Origin: a virus | DNA: 35,498 nucleotides | Strand: one strand, 5' to 3' | IMG/VR virus record: IMGVR_UViG_3300023223_000225 | Coordinates: 1 to 35,498 of that record | In this document: positions 1-7,214 of the stretch, one piece after another | Layout: each line of letters starts with the position of its first letter | Position numbering within the stretch: the stretch's first letter is position 1 | Notes under the pieces: model-generated | What the model was told of the DNA's origin: nothing | Database searches by the model: none | The model's input: the letters and a program-made list of their open reading frames with translations, nothing else | Made by a program: the position numbers and the translations under genes

Positions 1-23
1 AATCCATTGCAAAAACGAATTAC

Positions 24-1019
24 CTAGTTACCTTCTGCCGCATTGCGTGACGTGAACTTCATCTTGTTGGCGTCGTCATCGATTTCACCGATAACCGACT
101 CGATCAGATCTTCATCCATATCCACATAACCAATGCCTTCCATCGTCGGGAAACTCACCCTCTGAAAGCCAGAACCACCGACAGCGGTGACGTTCGGCTT
201 GTAACCGTTCGCCAGCATTGCCCGTGCGAACACGGTCGCCGCAGCTTCCTGGAATTTCGGGTGACTCTCGACAGGCACGAAAGCCGACAACTCTTCCGAG
301 TAGGCAACCTTCTGCGCGTTGCCCTCTGCATCGAGCACAGTGGCCGCAGTAATATGGCCTTCACGCACAGAAATCGCCGTCATCTGGTGGCGATACAAGT
401 CCAAGGCCAATGCCTGCGCTTCTGGAACATTGCTCTCAAAACCTGTCCGCACAGCTTGTTCCATTACGCAGTCTTCATCACGTATCGGTAGGCTGAAGCC
501 CAGGCTGAAAACGCTGCCTGTGCCACCAGAACCACCGGACGCGGAATACGTCGTGATGCAGTTGGTTGTTGAACGCGAACTGATACTCGGAGCAAATGCC
601 GCAACACGATTGCCGCTGGCGTCACTCTGAATGTTGACCGTGTTCGATGCCTTCTGCTTGTTGCCTTGCAACTGACCCTGAATGCCGAGCACTTTGTTGC
701 TGTTGTTATTCTTATTGATCCCAATCTGGCCTTGCGCCTGTCCCTGGTGCGCATTGCCACCATAGGCTTTCGCGTAGCCGTTTCCGCCATAGGCATTCTG
801 GTTCTGCTTGTTGATTCCGATCTGGCCTTGCGCCATCCCTTGCTGCTGTCCCTGGCCCTGGCCCTGAAGTTGGCCCTGAAGTTGGCCCTGGCCTTGAGCT
901 TGGCCTTGGATTTGATTGTCGTCGCAATTGCTGATGCCCGCGCATGGGGAACCGGCTAGCACCGGCCCACTCACGGAGAGAGCAAAGGCAGCGAGAATGC
1001 TTGCAAGCAATTTTCTCAT
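24..1019 (-). CDS. Secreted Gln/Gly-rich repeat protein
   Basis: 331 aa, not assigned to a named family. Residues 1-22 form a clear signal peptide: MRK, a hydrophobic core, then a VLA cleavage site before GSPC. Residues 35-120 are a low-complexity region of QGQ/LQGQ units, with two copies of GQIGIN followed by K and N/Q-rich runs (66-75 and 99-108) and Gly/Asn/Tyr-rich spacers. Residues 150-330 look like a folded acidic domain. Cysteines at 26, 32, 154 and 184 could pair outside the cytoplasm. The ATG is preceded by AAGGAGAAGGGGAAA, a good ribosome site. The QxGxxN-like repeats recall curlin or other Gln/Asn-rich fibre-forming proteins, but that is only a resemblance. It is the last gene of the cluster, set off by a 118-base gap with a possible promoter. 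It may be exported from the host rather than built into the virion (inference). Confidence 0.8.
   Translation of the reverse strand: MRKLLASILAAFALSVSGPVLAGSPCAGISNCDDNQIQGQAQGQGQLQGQLQGQGQGQQQGMAQGQIGINKQNQNAYGGNGYAKAYGGNAHQGQAQGQIGINKNNNSNKVLGIQGQLQGNKQKASNTVNIQSDASGNRVAAFAPSISSRSTTNCITTYSASGGSGGTGSVFSLGFSLPIRDEDCVMEQAVRTGFESNVPEAQALALDLYRHQMTAISVREGHITAATVLDAEGNAQKVAYSEELSAFVPVESHPKFQEAAATVFARAMLANGYKPNVTAVGGSGFQRVSFPTMEGIGYVDMDEDLIESVIGEIDDDANKMKFTSRNAAEGN
700..915 (-). repeat. QGQ / LQGQ coding repeat tract
   Basis: Short in-frame repeats inside the secreted protein gene. On the plus strand the unit ttggccctgaag and its variants recur around 855-905, and the GQIGIN block is coded twice (about 809-826 and 710-727). 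The repeats keep frame, so the tract could expand or contract by whole units. Confidence 0.7.
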
Positions 1020-1080
1020 TTTCCCCTTCTCCTTATTTCACCTATACCACGAACTGGGGAATCCAATTCGTTACCGGCGA

Positions 1081-1109
1081 ATACTACGCTGCCACCGACT
1101 CTGTCGCAA
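1081..1109 (-). promoter_or_regulatory. Possible sigma70-type promoter for the secreted protein gene
   Basis: On the minus strand, TTGCGA (1104-1109) and TAGTAT (1081-1086) are separated by exactly 17 bases. Each matches four of six consensus positions. The site lies in the only gap over 110 bases in this half of the window, about 60 bases upstream of the ATG at 1019. Two four-of-six boxes are expected often by chance, so this is a suggestion only. Confidence 0.3.
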
Positions 1110-1137
1110 ATTGACGACATATTTACACGGTTACTTA

Positions 1138-1437
1138 TTATTTGCACTGTCCCTGCAACACTTCTAGGATTCGACGTTGTATACGGTTCGCTTCGGCCTG
1201 ATGCACGGCATAGGTGGCAAAAATTTCATTCCTCTTCTTTGCCCCAACCGAAGCGTCGGCCAACGCGTCAGCAATGTTTGCACTTATTCCCCGTTGCTGC
1301 ACCATATCTTCTTCAAGTAGTGCGACGTATCGACCGCCCACTGTCTGACCAAGATACACGAAGCTGACAATAGCAAGAGCCGCGATGCTCAGCCTTGACC
1401 ACCACGGCCCATTGCCGATCTCCGTTGGATCCGCCAT
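1138..1437 (-). CDS. Small membrane-anchored protein, possible lysis component
   Basis: 99 aa, family not recognised. A short N-terminal segment is followed by one hydrophobic helix (about residues 16-35, LSIAALAIVSFVYLG). Residues 40-99 are a charged, Ala/Gln-rich, probably helical region ending with Cys-Lys. The layout (one N-terminal membrane anchor plus a long helix) is that of inner-membrane spanins and of some pinholin- or Rz-like proteins. It starts three bases after the stop of the 41-aa membrane protein, so the two are co-translated. A lysis role is inferred from position after the tail genes and from topology. No endolysin is visible here. Confidence 0.65.
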   Translation of the reverse strand: MADPTEIGNGPWWSRLSIAALAIVSFVYLGQTVGGRYVALLEEDMVQQRGISANIADALADASVGAKKRNEIFATYAVHQAEANRIQRRILEVLQGQCK

Positions 1438-1440
1438 GTA

Positions 1441-1566
1441 TCAAGATGCAACCGGTGGATTACCGAATGCACCAGCGACCGCGCCAATAATCAACCCCAG
1501 TAGGCCGACTACTGCGTACCGTTGCCAGGGCTTCAACGCGCCCCACTTCTCTGCTAACTTACCCAT
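1441..1566 (-). CDS. 41-aa single-helix membrane protein
   Basis: A short gene that reads MGKLAEKWGALKPWQRYAVV, continues with a Gly-rich hydrophobic stretch (GLLGLIIGAVAGAFG), and ends PPVAS. The ATG at 1566 has an almost ideal ribosome site, GGAGGT, six to seven bases upstream, which is the main reason to believe it. One transmembrane helix with GxxxG-like spacing covers about residues 18-34, preceded by a positively charged face. It lies in the 150-base gap between the DUF4376-like gene and the 99-aa membrane protein. A holin-like or spanin-partner role is possible but unproven. Confidence 0.65.
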   Translation of the reverse strand: MGKLAEKWGALKPWQRYAVVGLLGLIIGAVAGAFGNPPVAS

Positions 1567-1594
1567 ATTTTACCTCCAATGATGGTGGCAGCCA

Positions 1595-2227
1595 TCAAGC
1601 TCCTAAATCGTCAACGAGCGCGGGACAGTGCCCCGATAGCTCAAGCCAATCCTGTGCGGCAGTGCGTGCGTCCGCTGCGTCCGCTGCCGTGTTGATGTTC
1701 TGTTTCGCCGTCGTGTCTTCGCTTTCGATCAGATCCATCTGATCAGCGTAGTCATCGAAAAATGTATTCATCTCGGCAACGTCATTGATGTTAACACCGC
1801 CGCGTCCGTCTTGCTCAAGAATGCGAAACGGATAAGTGAGATTGTTACGATGCAAGCGTAGTCGATTCCAACGTGACTGACTATCGGAATCAAGCGCATA
1901 GATATCGTTTGCCGCAGTAGGATGTTCGAAACCGCGACGGATTCGTTTGCGAGTGCATCGGTCAATCACACGTCGATATCGGGCTTTAGCTGTCAGTTCG
2001 CTCTCGCCACCTGTAGAGACATCAGTGACCACGAAATCGAATGCATCGAGTAGATCAGCATTCACTTCATCTTTTTCGGCATCAGTCAGATCTTCGTTAA
2101 GGGTAATCTGTCGGAATGCCCCATCTATCGTAAACCCCTGCACAGTAAATCCGCGATCAATGAAAAACTGATCTGTGATCTCTGCATCCGCATAGTTAGA
2201 CTTTCTTACCCTGATATTTGTAGCCAT
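1595..2227 (-). CDS. DUF4376-like tail fibre-associated protein
   Basis: 210 aa from the ATG at 2227; a GTG directly upstream at 2230 is the alternative start. The N-terminal part (to about residue 95) is acidic with a beta-rich pattern. The C-terminal half contains YALDSDSQSRWNRLRL, then an aromatic stretch and an Ala-rich helix ending AQDW. That order (a DSQ motif, a Trp/Tyr strand segment, a final Ala-rich helix) is what I know from DUF4376-type domains, which are common in phage tail fibre and fibre-assembly proteins. It follows two fibre-like genes, which fits. Whether it is a virion part or an assembly factor cannot be told. Confidence 0.65.
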   Translation of the reverse strand: MATNIRVRKSNYADAEITDQFFIDRGFTVQGFTIDGAFRQITLNEDLTDAEKDEVNADLLDAFDFVVTDVSTGGESELTAKARYRRVIDRCTRKRIRRGFEHPTAANDIYALDSDSQSRWNRLRLHRNNLTYPFRILEQDGRGGVNINDVAEMNTFFDDYADQMDLIESEDTTAKQNINTAADAADARTAAQDWLELSGHCPALVDDLGA

Positions 2228-2236
2228 CACCCTGCC

Positions 2237-2881
2237 CTATACGATCATGTCATGTGTTTGTGCGGCAACCGGTGCTGCTGGTTCTTGTAGTGAAATACCG
2301 GCCGACGACCAGTTCCCTGATCCCATACCTGACCAATCCATTGTGACATTCGGCGCTGCGCCATCTTGACGGCTCGCGGCTGATCGAAAATCACCAATCA
2401 CGTTCACATCTGCTAACTCAGTCTGCCCCGCGCCAACTATTGGATTATTACCATTGTTGTCATGACAGAAATTGTCAAGTACCAATTCTCCGGCCGCCGA
2501 TGGAACCACTACTGTAGGTGTAGCACTGCTGCCGCTGTTTGCTGCTGAGCCACTGACCGGCGTTGATTGATCAACCGTCTGCCAGGACGTAGCAATCATC
2601 GAAACATCCGCATTCGCTATCGACACAACAATGTTCGCCGTCGTAACGGGTGGATTCACCAACGTCCATATCGATGTTCTCCTACCACTACCAGGACTAT
2701 CGATCTCTTTCGTGAGGCTCTGACCGTCGAACGTCACGGTGTTGTGCGAAGACAAGCCCTCGGTAGAAACCATGACGACCAGAATTAAATTTGCACCAGC
2801 CGCTTGCGTATACGACGTGGTCAACACGGTCGTCATGCCGTTGTCGAAATCTGTTGTTGTTGAACCTACCTGTGTTGGCAT
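2237..2881 (-). CDS. Beta-rich fibre or receptor-binding-like protein
   Basis: 214 aa. The core reads as a beta sandwich: NLILVVMVSTEG, TVTFDGQSLTKE, then TSIWTLVNPPVT followed by NIVVSI and SWQTVDQSTPV. This pattern (a first-person measurement of a weak surface domain: F-D-G-Q-S-L, a W-x-L-V-N-P motif and a V-D-Q-S-T-P motif) is one I associate with an uncharacterised beta domain found in phage fibres and bacterial surface proteins. No catalytic residues are evident. The ATG overlaps the stop of the 738-aa fibre gene (TGATG), so the two are translationally coupled. It may be a distal adhesin on that fibre (inference). Confidence 0.6.
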   Translation of the reverse strand: MPTQVGSTTTDFDNGMTTVLTTSYTQAAGANLILVVMVSTEGLSSHNTVTFDGQSLTKEIDSPGSGRRTSIWTLVNPPVTTANIVVSIANADVSMIATSWQTVDQSTPVSGSAANSGSSATPTVVVPSAAGELVLDNFCHDNNGNNPIVGAGQTELADVNVIGDFRSAASRQDGAAPNVTMDWSGMGSGNWSSAGISLQEPAAPVAAQTHDMIV

Positions 2882-5097
2882 CAGCCAGTCACTTCAATGA
2901 AAATGGTGACTGTCATATTCTGCGGCGTGCCCGAGACGGCTGTCACCACCACGGCAACTTCATCATTATTGGATAACACAATGTCTGACGGATCTGTATC
3001 CGTTGGCGTAGTCGTGATCGACATGCCCGTAAAACCAGTAGCGCCGACACCGTTGATTTCGAGATCCGCAGTAACCGATGTACCCGACTGGATTTGATGG
3101 CGTGCTTTCACCAAACTCGCAGTCTGACCGGCAGCAAGGGACACAAACATCGGCACAATGAAATCGGTCTGACCGACTGGAACTTTAATTTCGGCACTGA
3201 TAGCCCACGTATGCGGGATGCGCATCGTAGAGCCGCCACCGCCCGGTGCGCCTTGTGGACCTGTTTTCCCGGTAAGGCGAATCGCGCCCATCATCGTGCG
3301 GTTTGCGGCTGCATTGATAACGCCACCAGTATCACTTTCTGTCTTCTGAATCTGAAGTGTCAGAAAATCACCAGCGGTCGCGCTGTAGAGAAACCCGCGA
3401 ATCAGAACGGCACTGACAGTCTCATCGCCGACCAGTGACGCATCTTCAAGAACGTCGTCGCCGCAAAGCGATCCGGGCAGTGCGCCGCCCGCGTCGTTCA
3501 CGCGAACGCGCGCCTCGACAAAGGCGTGGAACTCTGCGGAAGCGGTACTGACCTCGGCATCGACTGCATAAAATATCCAATGTAGCCCCGTTTCCTTGAG
3601 GTCGATTCGATCCGTCGTAACATTGTGCTCCAGTACGCTGGCGTCGTTCTCCTCATCCGTCGTGTCGAGATCGACATCGACGAATGCAGTTGTAAATAAT
3701 TGATCGGTCGTACGCCGTGCTTGAACTCCAGGCATATCCGATGGCGTGTCACCAGGGATCGTGATCAGTTTCGTCGTGCCGGTACCAGAAGCAGTTACTC
3801 CGGCTCCGGCGAAATTCAGTGTATCCGCTTCAGTAGCAAGCGGAGTGCCTTCGTCCTCGACAGTAATACCGCCACTGCCTCCGGAGACTTGAAGGCTGCC
3901 AGAAAAAGCAACGAGATCCCAATCAGGAGAAGCAGTTAACTCGGCGGATTTTATATCGACACCGTAAGCATTGTCGTCCAGGCTCGCGCCGATAGTCGTA
4001 ACATCTGTGACATTGAATCCATCAACATCAGCGACATTCAACCATTCGTTAGCAAGACTCGGAATGTCAACATTGGACGGTGCGCCGGTATTCTCGCCAT
4101 GTATATCGCAGCTTCGATTATTTCGGATTGCCTGATCAACGTAATCGAGTGTCACATCGTATTCAACCCACGTTCCTTGATCCGTGGCCGAAACAATCGT
4201 GTAGTGCTCGACGCGTCGTGTTGAGCCAGCTTCGTTTATCTCAATCTTGTCACCGGCTCCGAGTGTCGCGAGATCGGCACTACGATCCGTCGAACCAGCA
4301 TCCGTTTCATTGATCCGAATAGTCGTGAAAAACGAATCGCGAGACCAGTTACCAGAACCAGGGTCAACACCGATGTCATCCGGTATATCCGAATCCCATA
4401 AGTGCGTGAACTCTGAAGCGGGCGTTTGCTTCAATTGAAAGGATCGAAGATCGAAGACTTGTCCACTGGTCATTAAGAACGAACCGATATCGACTTCCAC
4501 CCATCCTTGTACCGAATTATCGATTGAACCGTCGAATAGAATGTTCTCATTCGATGAGTCAGTAACATCGACAAGCTGAAAGAAATACTCGGTATCGGCG
4601 TCTGTATTTTCTACCCAGATACGTATTGCTTCCGCAATTACTATCTCGTCAGTGATCGTGAATCTAGCACCAGTGACTCTCAGCGTAGTCTCGCTCGCCG
4701 TTACCCACGCAGGAGCATCCTCCAGAGCAAATTCAGGTTCCCCCTCAGTAACAGGCCCAGCACGATCCGTCGTAGTCGTGTTGGCGATCATTGTGAAATC
4801 GCCATCACGCACCATCTCATTGAGATTGTAAGTACCTGCCTGCCAAAGATTCCTCCACTTCACACGGTCGGCCGATCCCTCCTTCGGATGGAATATCCAA
4901 TCGGCTTCTATACCCGAACCGGTGTCTTGGAACTTCGTGTACTGAGTACCATCAGGGCGCAGGAAAAGCGAACCAACCGGGGCATCCGGGGCGTCAACCC
5001 ACGGATTCCCCGTAATGGCTACAAATAACCCTGCGCTTTCGTTCAGGATTATCCCGGCTTGCGGGACTTCAAAAGCATTATCTGTTTGTGCGCCCAT
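2881..5097 (-). CDS. Tail fibre protein with C1q/TNF-like domain and collagen-like linker
   Basis: 738 aa. Residues 1-75 include VGSLFLRPDGTQYTK, typical of phage fibre N-terminal repeats. Residues 81-112 (LWQAGTYNLNEMVRDG and a Met-Ile-Ala-Asn segment) match a recurrent fibre motif. Residues 411-449 carry VEDEGTPLATEADTLNF followed by GAGVTASGTGTTKLITI, another common fibre linker. Residues 455-608 resemble a C1q/TNF-like jelly roll (GLHWIFYAVDAEV, VEARVRVND, GDFLTLQIQK). A short collagen-like linker GPQGAPGGGG follows (613-622), then a C-terminal beta domain to residue 738. Such domains normally trimerise. This is probably a receptor-binding or side tail fibre; the domain assignments rest on pattern recognition. 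Confidence 0.75.
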   Translation of the reverse strand: MGAQTDNAFEVPQAGIILNESAGLFVAITGNPWVDAPDAPVGSLFLRPDGTQYTKFQDTGSGIEADWIFHPKEGSADRVKWRNLWQAGTYNLNEMVRDGDFTMIANTTTTDRAGPVTEGEPEFALEDAPAWVTASETTLRVTGARFTITDEIVIAEAIRIWVENTDADTEYFFQLVDVTDSSNENILFDGSIDNSVQGWVEVDIGSFLMTSGQVFDLRSFQLKQTPASEFTHLWDSDIPDDIGVDPGSGNWSRDSFFTTIRINETDAGSTDRSADLATLGAGDKIEINEAGSTRRVEHYTIVSATDQGTWVEYDVTLDYVDQAIRNNRSCDIHGENTGAPSNVDIPSLANEWLNVADVDGFNVTDVTTIGASLDDNAYGVDIKSAELTASPDWDLVAFSGSLQVSGGSGGITVEDEGTPLATEADTLNFAGAGVTASGTGTTKLITIPGDTPSDMPGVQARRTTDQLFTTAFVDVDLDTTDEENDASVLEHNVTTDRIDLKETGLHWIFYAVDAEVSTASAEFHAFVEARVRVNDAGGALPGSLCGDDVLEDASLVGDETVSAVLIRGFLYSATAGDFLTLQIQKTESDTGGVINAAANRTMMGAIRLTGKTGPQGAPGGGGSTMRIPHTWAISAEIKVPVGQTDFIVPMFVSLAAGQTASLVKARHQIQSGTSVTADLEINGVGATGFTGMSITTTPTDTDPSDIVLSNNDEVAVVVTAVSGTPQNMTVTIFIEVTG

Positions 5098-5109
5098 TTA
5101 CCTTACCGA

Positions 5110-6102
5110 TTAGTAGCTGACCGGGATTCTCCGTGAGAAGACATCCGCTGACGCAGTTGTCGTAACTCGCAACCGCATTGTTTGCGCAACACCAACGCCA
5201 TCAAGATCAACAGCGAAGCCCAATCCTGAGATGTTCGGCAGGATCTTGAGGCTGGCATACTGCGTCTCATCGATATCAGTAGCATCGACGCCGCCATCAA
5301 CACCGTCATGTCCAGCGAAGATTTCTCTTGCTGCCATCGAGTCCCCCTGGCGAACTACGACTAACCACTTCACAGCGGTTTCGTCATCTACAAGCACAGA
5401 GTCTTGCGTGTTCGTACCGGAGACGGCGAGATTGGTGACGTTAACGATGTCACTAAGGGCACCGGTTGCCGCATCCAGTTCTCCAATCGCAGCTTCCAGA
5501 TCCGTATTCTGGGTTACAACATTGCTACTGGAGTATGTCGGGGTCTCTGCGCCGAAACCAGACTTGCCGATGAAGTCATGGATGAATCCAAATTCATCGA
5601 CTGACGCCGCATCGGTCTGGACCCATGCCGTACCGTTGAAGGTGTACGACTTGCCAGCATCCGTGCCTGCCTCGATGAACAGCGTATCGCCGGTCGTGGC
5701 TTCGTTGGTGTCCTGACTGTATGTGCCGGTCGTGAAGTCGTAGATGTAGACATTCGGATCGACCGTCAGGGCAGAGAACAGAACACGGTCTTCATCGAAG
5801 ATAGTAACGCCGTCCTGCGTGTCGTTCGTTGCCGGTGTTGCGGTTGGCAGAGTTGTAACGATGTTCTCACGAACCTTCGCAGGTTCACGGAACGACTTAT
5901 CTGCGCCGATGAATTGCCACTTTTCCAGGCCCGATCCGGCTTCGTTCTTCTGATACAGATGACCGTTTGCGAAGTCGATGGCAAGTGAACCAACAACAAC
6001 TACATCTGCATCGCCGCCTGACGGTGGACCATTGGTGCCAATGATTTGTACGCTTTCATCGAGGTTTAGACCCCGGCGTACGTCATGAAAATTAAGTGCC
6101 AT
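5110..6102 (-). CDS. Fibre-type structural protein
   Basis: 330 aa. The N-terminal third (DVVVVGSLAIDFANGHLYQK, then GLEKWQFIGADKSFREP) has the form of the short beta repeats that attach fibres to baseplates. The middle has two look-alike segments (YIYDFTTGTYSQ and YTFNGTAWVQTD). Residues 185-215 contain a helical stretch, NTDLEAAIGELDAATG, typical of a trimeric coiled-coil neck in fibres. The C-terminus is a beta domain. The start has AGGAG nine bases upstream. It lies just upstream of the 738-aa fibre gene, so it may form the proximal part of the same appendage (inference). Confidence 0.6.
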   Translation of the reverse strand: MALNFHDVRRGLNLDESVQIIGTNGPPSGGDADVVVVGSLAIDFANGHLYQKNEAGSGLEKWQFIGADKSFREPAKVRENIVTTLPTATPATNDTQDGVTIFDEDRVLFSALTVDPNVYIYDFTTGTYSQDTNEATTGDTLFIEAGTDAGKSYTFNGTAWVQTDAASVDEFGFIHDFIGKSGFGAETPTYSSSNVVTQNTDLEAAIGELDAATGALSDIVNVTNLAVSGTNTQDSVLVDDETAVKWLVVVRQGDSMAAREIFAGHDGVDGGVDATDIDETQYASLKILPNISGLGFAVDLDGVGVAQTMRLRVTTTASADVFSRRIPVSY

Positions 6103-6114
6103 TGTCGTTTACTC

Positions 6115-6555
6115 CTAGATCAGAATGGCGTGAATGAGAACTCTCGTATCGAGATCGACTGCTTCGTTGTTGGTCAACTCCAAGTCCAATGTCGTTCCGT
6201 TGTCAACAACATCAATATCGAAATCGATCAAGTCCCCTAGAGTCGCGTAGATCGTGTGGTATGCACCAGTCGTAGGCGAATGCACTGCATCAACCTCAAG
6301 CCACCGTTTCAAGCTATTCGTATCGTCTATCACCAACACCCTGAAGTTCGCCGCGCACTCATCTGCTAAGGTGAGTGACGCAATGATTTCTGTAGCCGCA
6401 GGCGCAATATCGTCTGTGTCCGTTTGCCTAACGCCAGCAGGCCGCCCCGGAGGCCCCTGCGGGCCTTGTTTGCATTCGGCAATGATCTCAACCCGTTCGG
6501 GTTCAAGAACAATTTCGAATACGTTTTCTTCGCATTCAATGCAACCAGTAGTCAT
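6115..6555 (-). CDS. Small tail-tip/fibre protein with a collagen-like stretch
   Basis: 146 aa, family not recognised. The N-terminus is Cys-rich (C5, C8 and C28) with an acidic strand pattern, then GPQGPPGRPAG at about 31-41, one to three collagen triplets. The rest (VRQTDTDDIAPAATEIIA to the end) is a beta-rich domain that resembles the C-terminal part of the neighbouring 330-aa protein (a KRWLEVDAV segment here, a VKWLVVVRQG segment there). The ATG overlaps the stop of the upstream gene as ATGA. Probably a structural tip or fibre component. Confidence 0.55.
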   Translation of the reverse strand: MTTGCIECEENVFEIVLEPERVEIIAECKQGPQGPPGRPAGVRQTDTDDIAPAATEIIASLTLADECAANFRVLVIDDTNSLKRWLEVDAVHSPTTGAYHTIYATLGDLIDFDIDVVDNGTTLDLELTNNEAVDLDTRVLIHAILI

Positions 6556-7187
6556 GGCGTTGTTACCGTTGCTGTATCTCGCGTATGTTCTTTGCTTACC
6601 TTGAACTTGCCTTCAAGAAGACGCGTAACGAATCCATCTGGGTAAAGCGGGGGATTGTCTGGCGCGATCATTTCAAGATCGTAGCCGGAGGGATCCCAAT
6701 CAAACGTCTCCGTTGTTCCCGGTTGTATCGTCAGACGGATCTCGCCACCAGTTGTACCGAGACGGATTCCGTTATCGTCTGCGTCGATCACAGTCGTCAT
6801 TTCGAATAGCACGACGCTACTGTTCTCGTCGGCGAAGTCGTCACGTATCTGTAGCCGCGCTTCGTACCCTGTTATATCGACGGGTTGACGCGTGCTCAGT
6901 ACTGTATCTCCAATGACGTACGCTGTGTTGGCTAACCACTCCGCAATTGCGTCGTCGCCTTCTTTATCTTCTTCCTCGGCGAGTCTGGTGTTCTCCCACG
7001 TTATGGTGTTGTCCACGACAGTATCGCCGACATCGGGCGGCCAATCTGGAGCAGTCCCACCAGAGTCTCCTGCAACAGTGGCAGTGAAGACACTTGTTGG
7101 GTTAATCCAAACGAGCAGCTTGTCGAAAGTGGCACCTTGGATAAGATCCCAATCTTTCTTGGCTACACAGTCTTTCGATGAGGACAC
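6552..7187 (-). CDS. Baseplate/tail-tip protein with a split binding-module insert
   Basis: 211 aa using the GTG at 7187, which has AGGAG seven bases upstream; a longer reading to TTG 7208 would start before the ribosome site. The backbone (DWDLIQGATFDKLLVW at 12-27, DITGYEARLQIRDD at 104-117, then GGEIRLTIQPGTTETFDW and YPDGFVTRLLEGKFKVSKEH) is a layout I know from a widespread phage protein resembling sugar-binding upper baseplate components. Between the first strand and the DITGYEA strand are about 75 extra residues. These hold pieces of the repeated module in swapped order: the TVAGDSGGTAPDWP...TVVDNTITW half first (36-64), then WLANTAYVIGDTV (84-96). Confidence 0.6.
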   Translation of the reverse strand: MSSSKDCVAKKDWDLIQGATFDKLLVWINPTSVFTATVAGDSGGTAPDWPPDVGDTVVDNTITWENTRLAEEEDKEGDDAIAEWLANTAYVIGDTVLSTRQPVDITGYEARLQIRDDFADENSSVVLFEMTTVIDADDNGIRLGTTGGEIRLTIQPGTTETFDWDPSGYDLEMIAPDNPPLYPDGFVTRLLEGKFKVSKEHTRDTATVTTP

Positions 7188-7214
7188 GCTACTTCTCCTA
7201 ATTTGCAATCGTGT

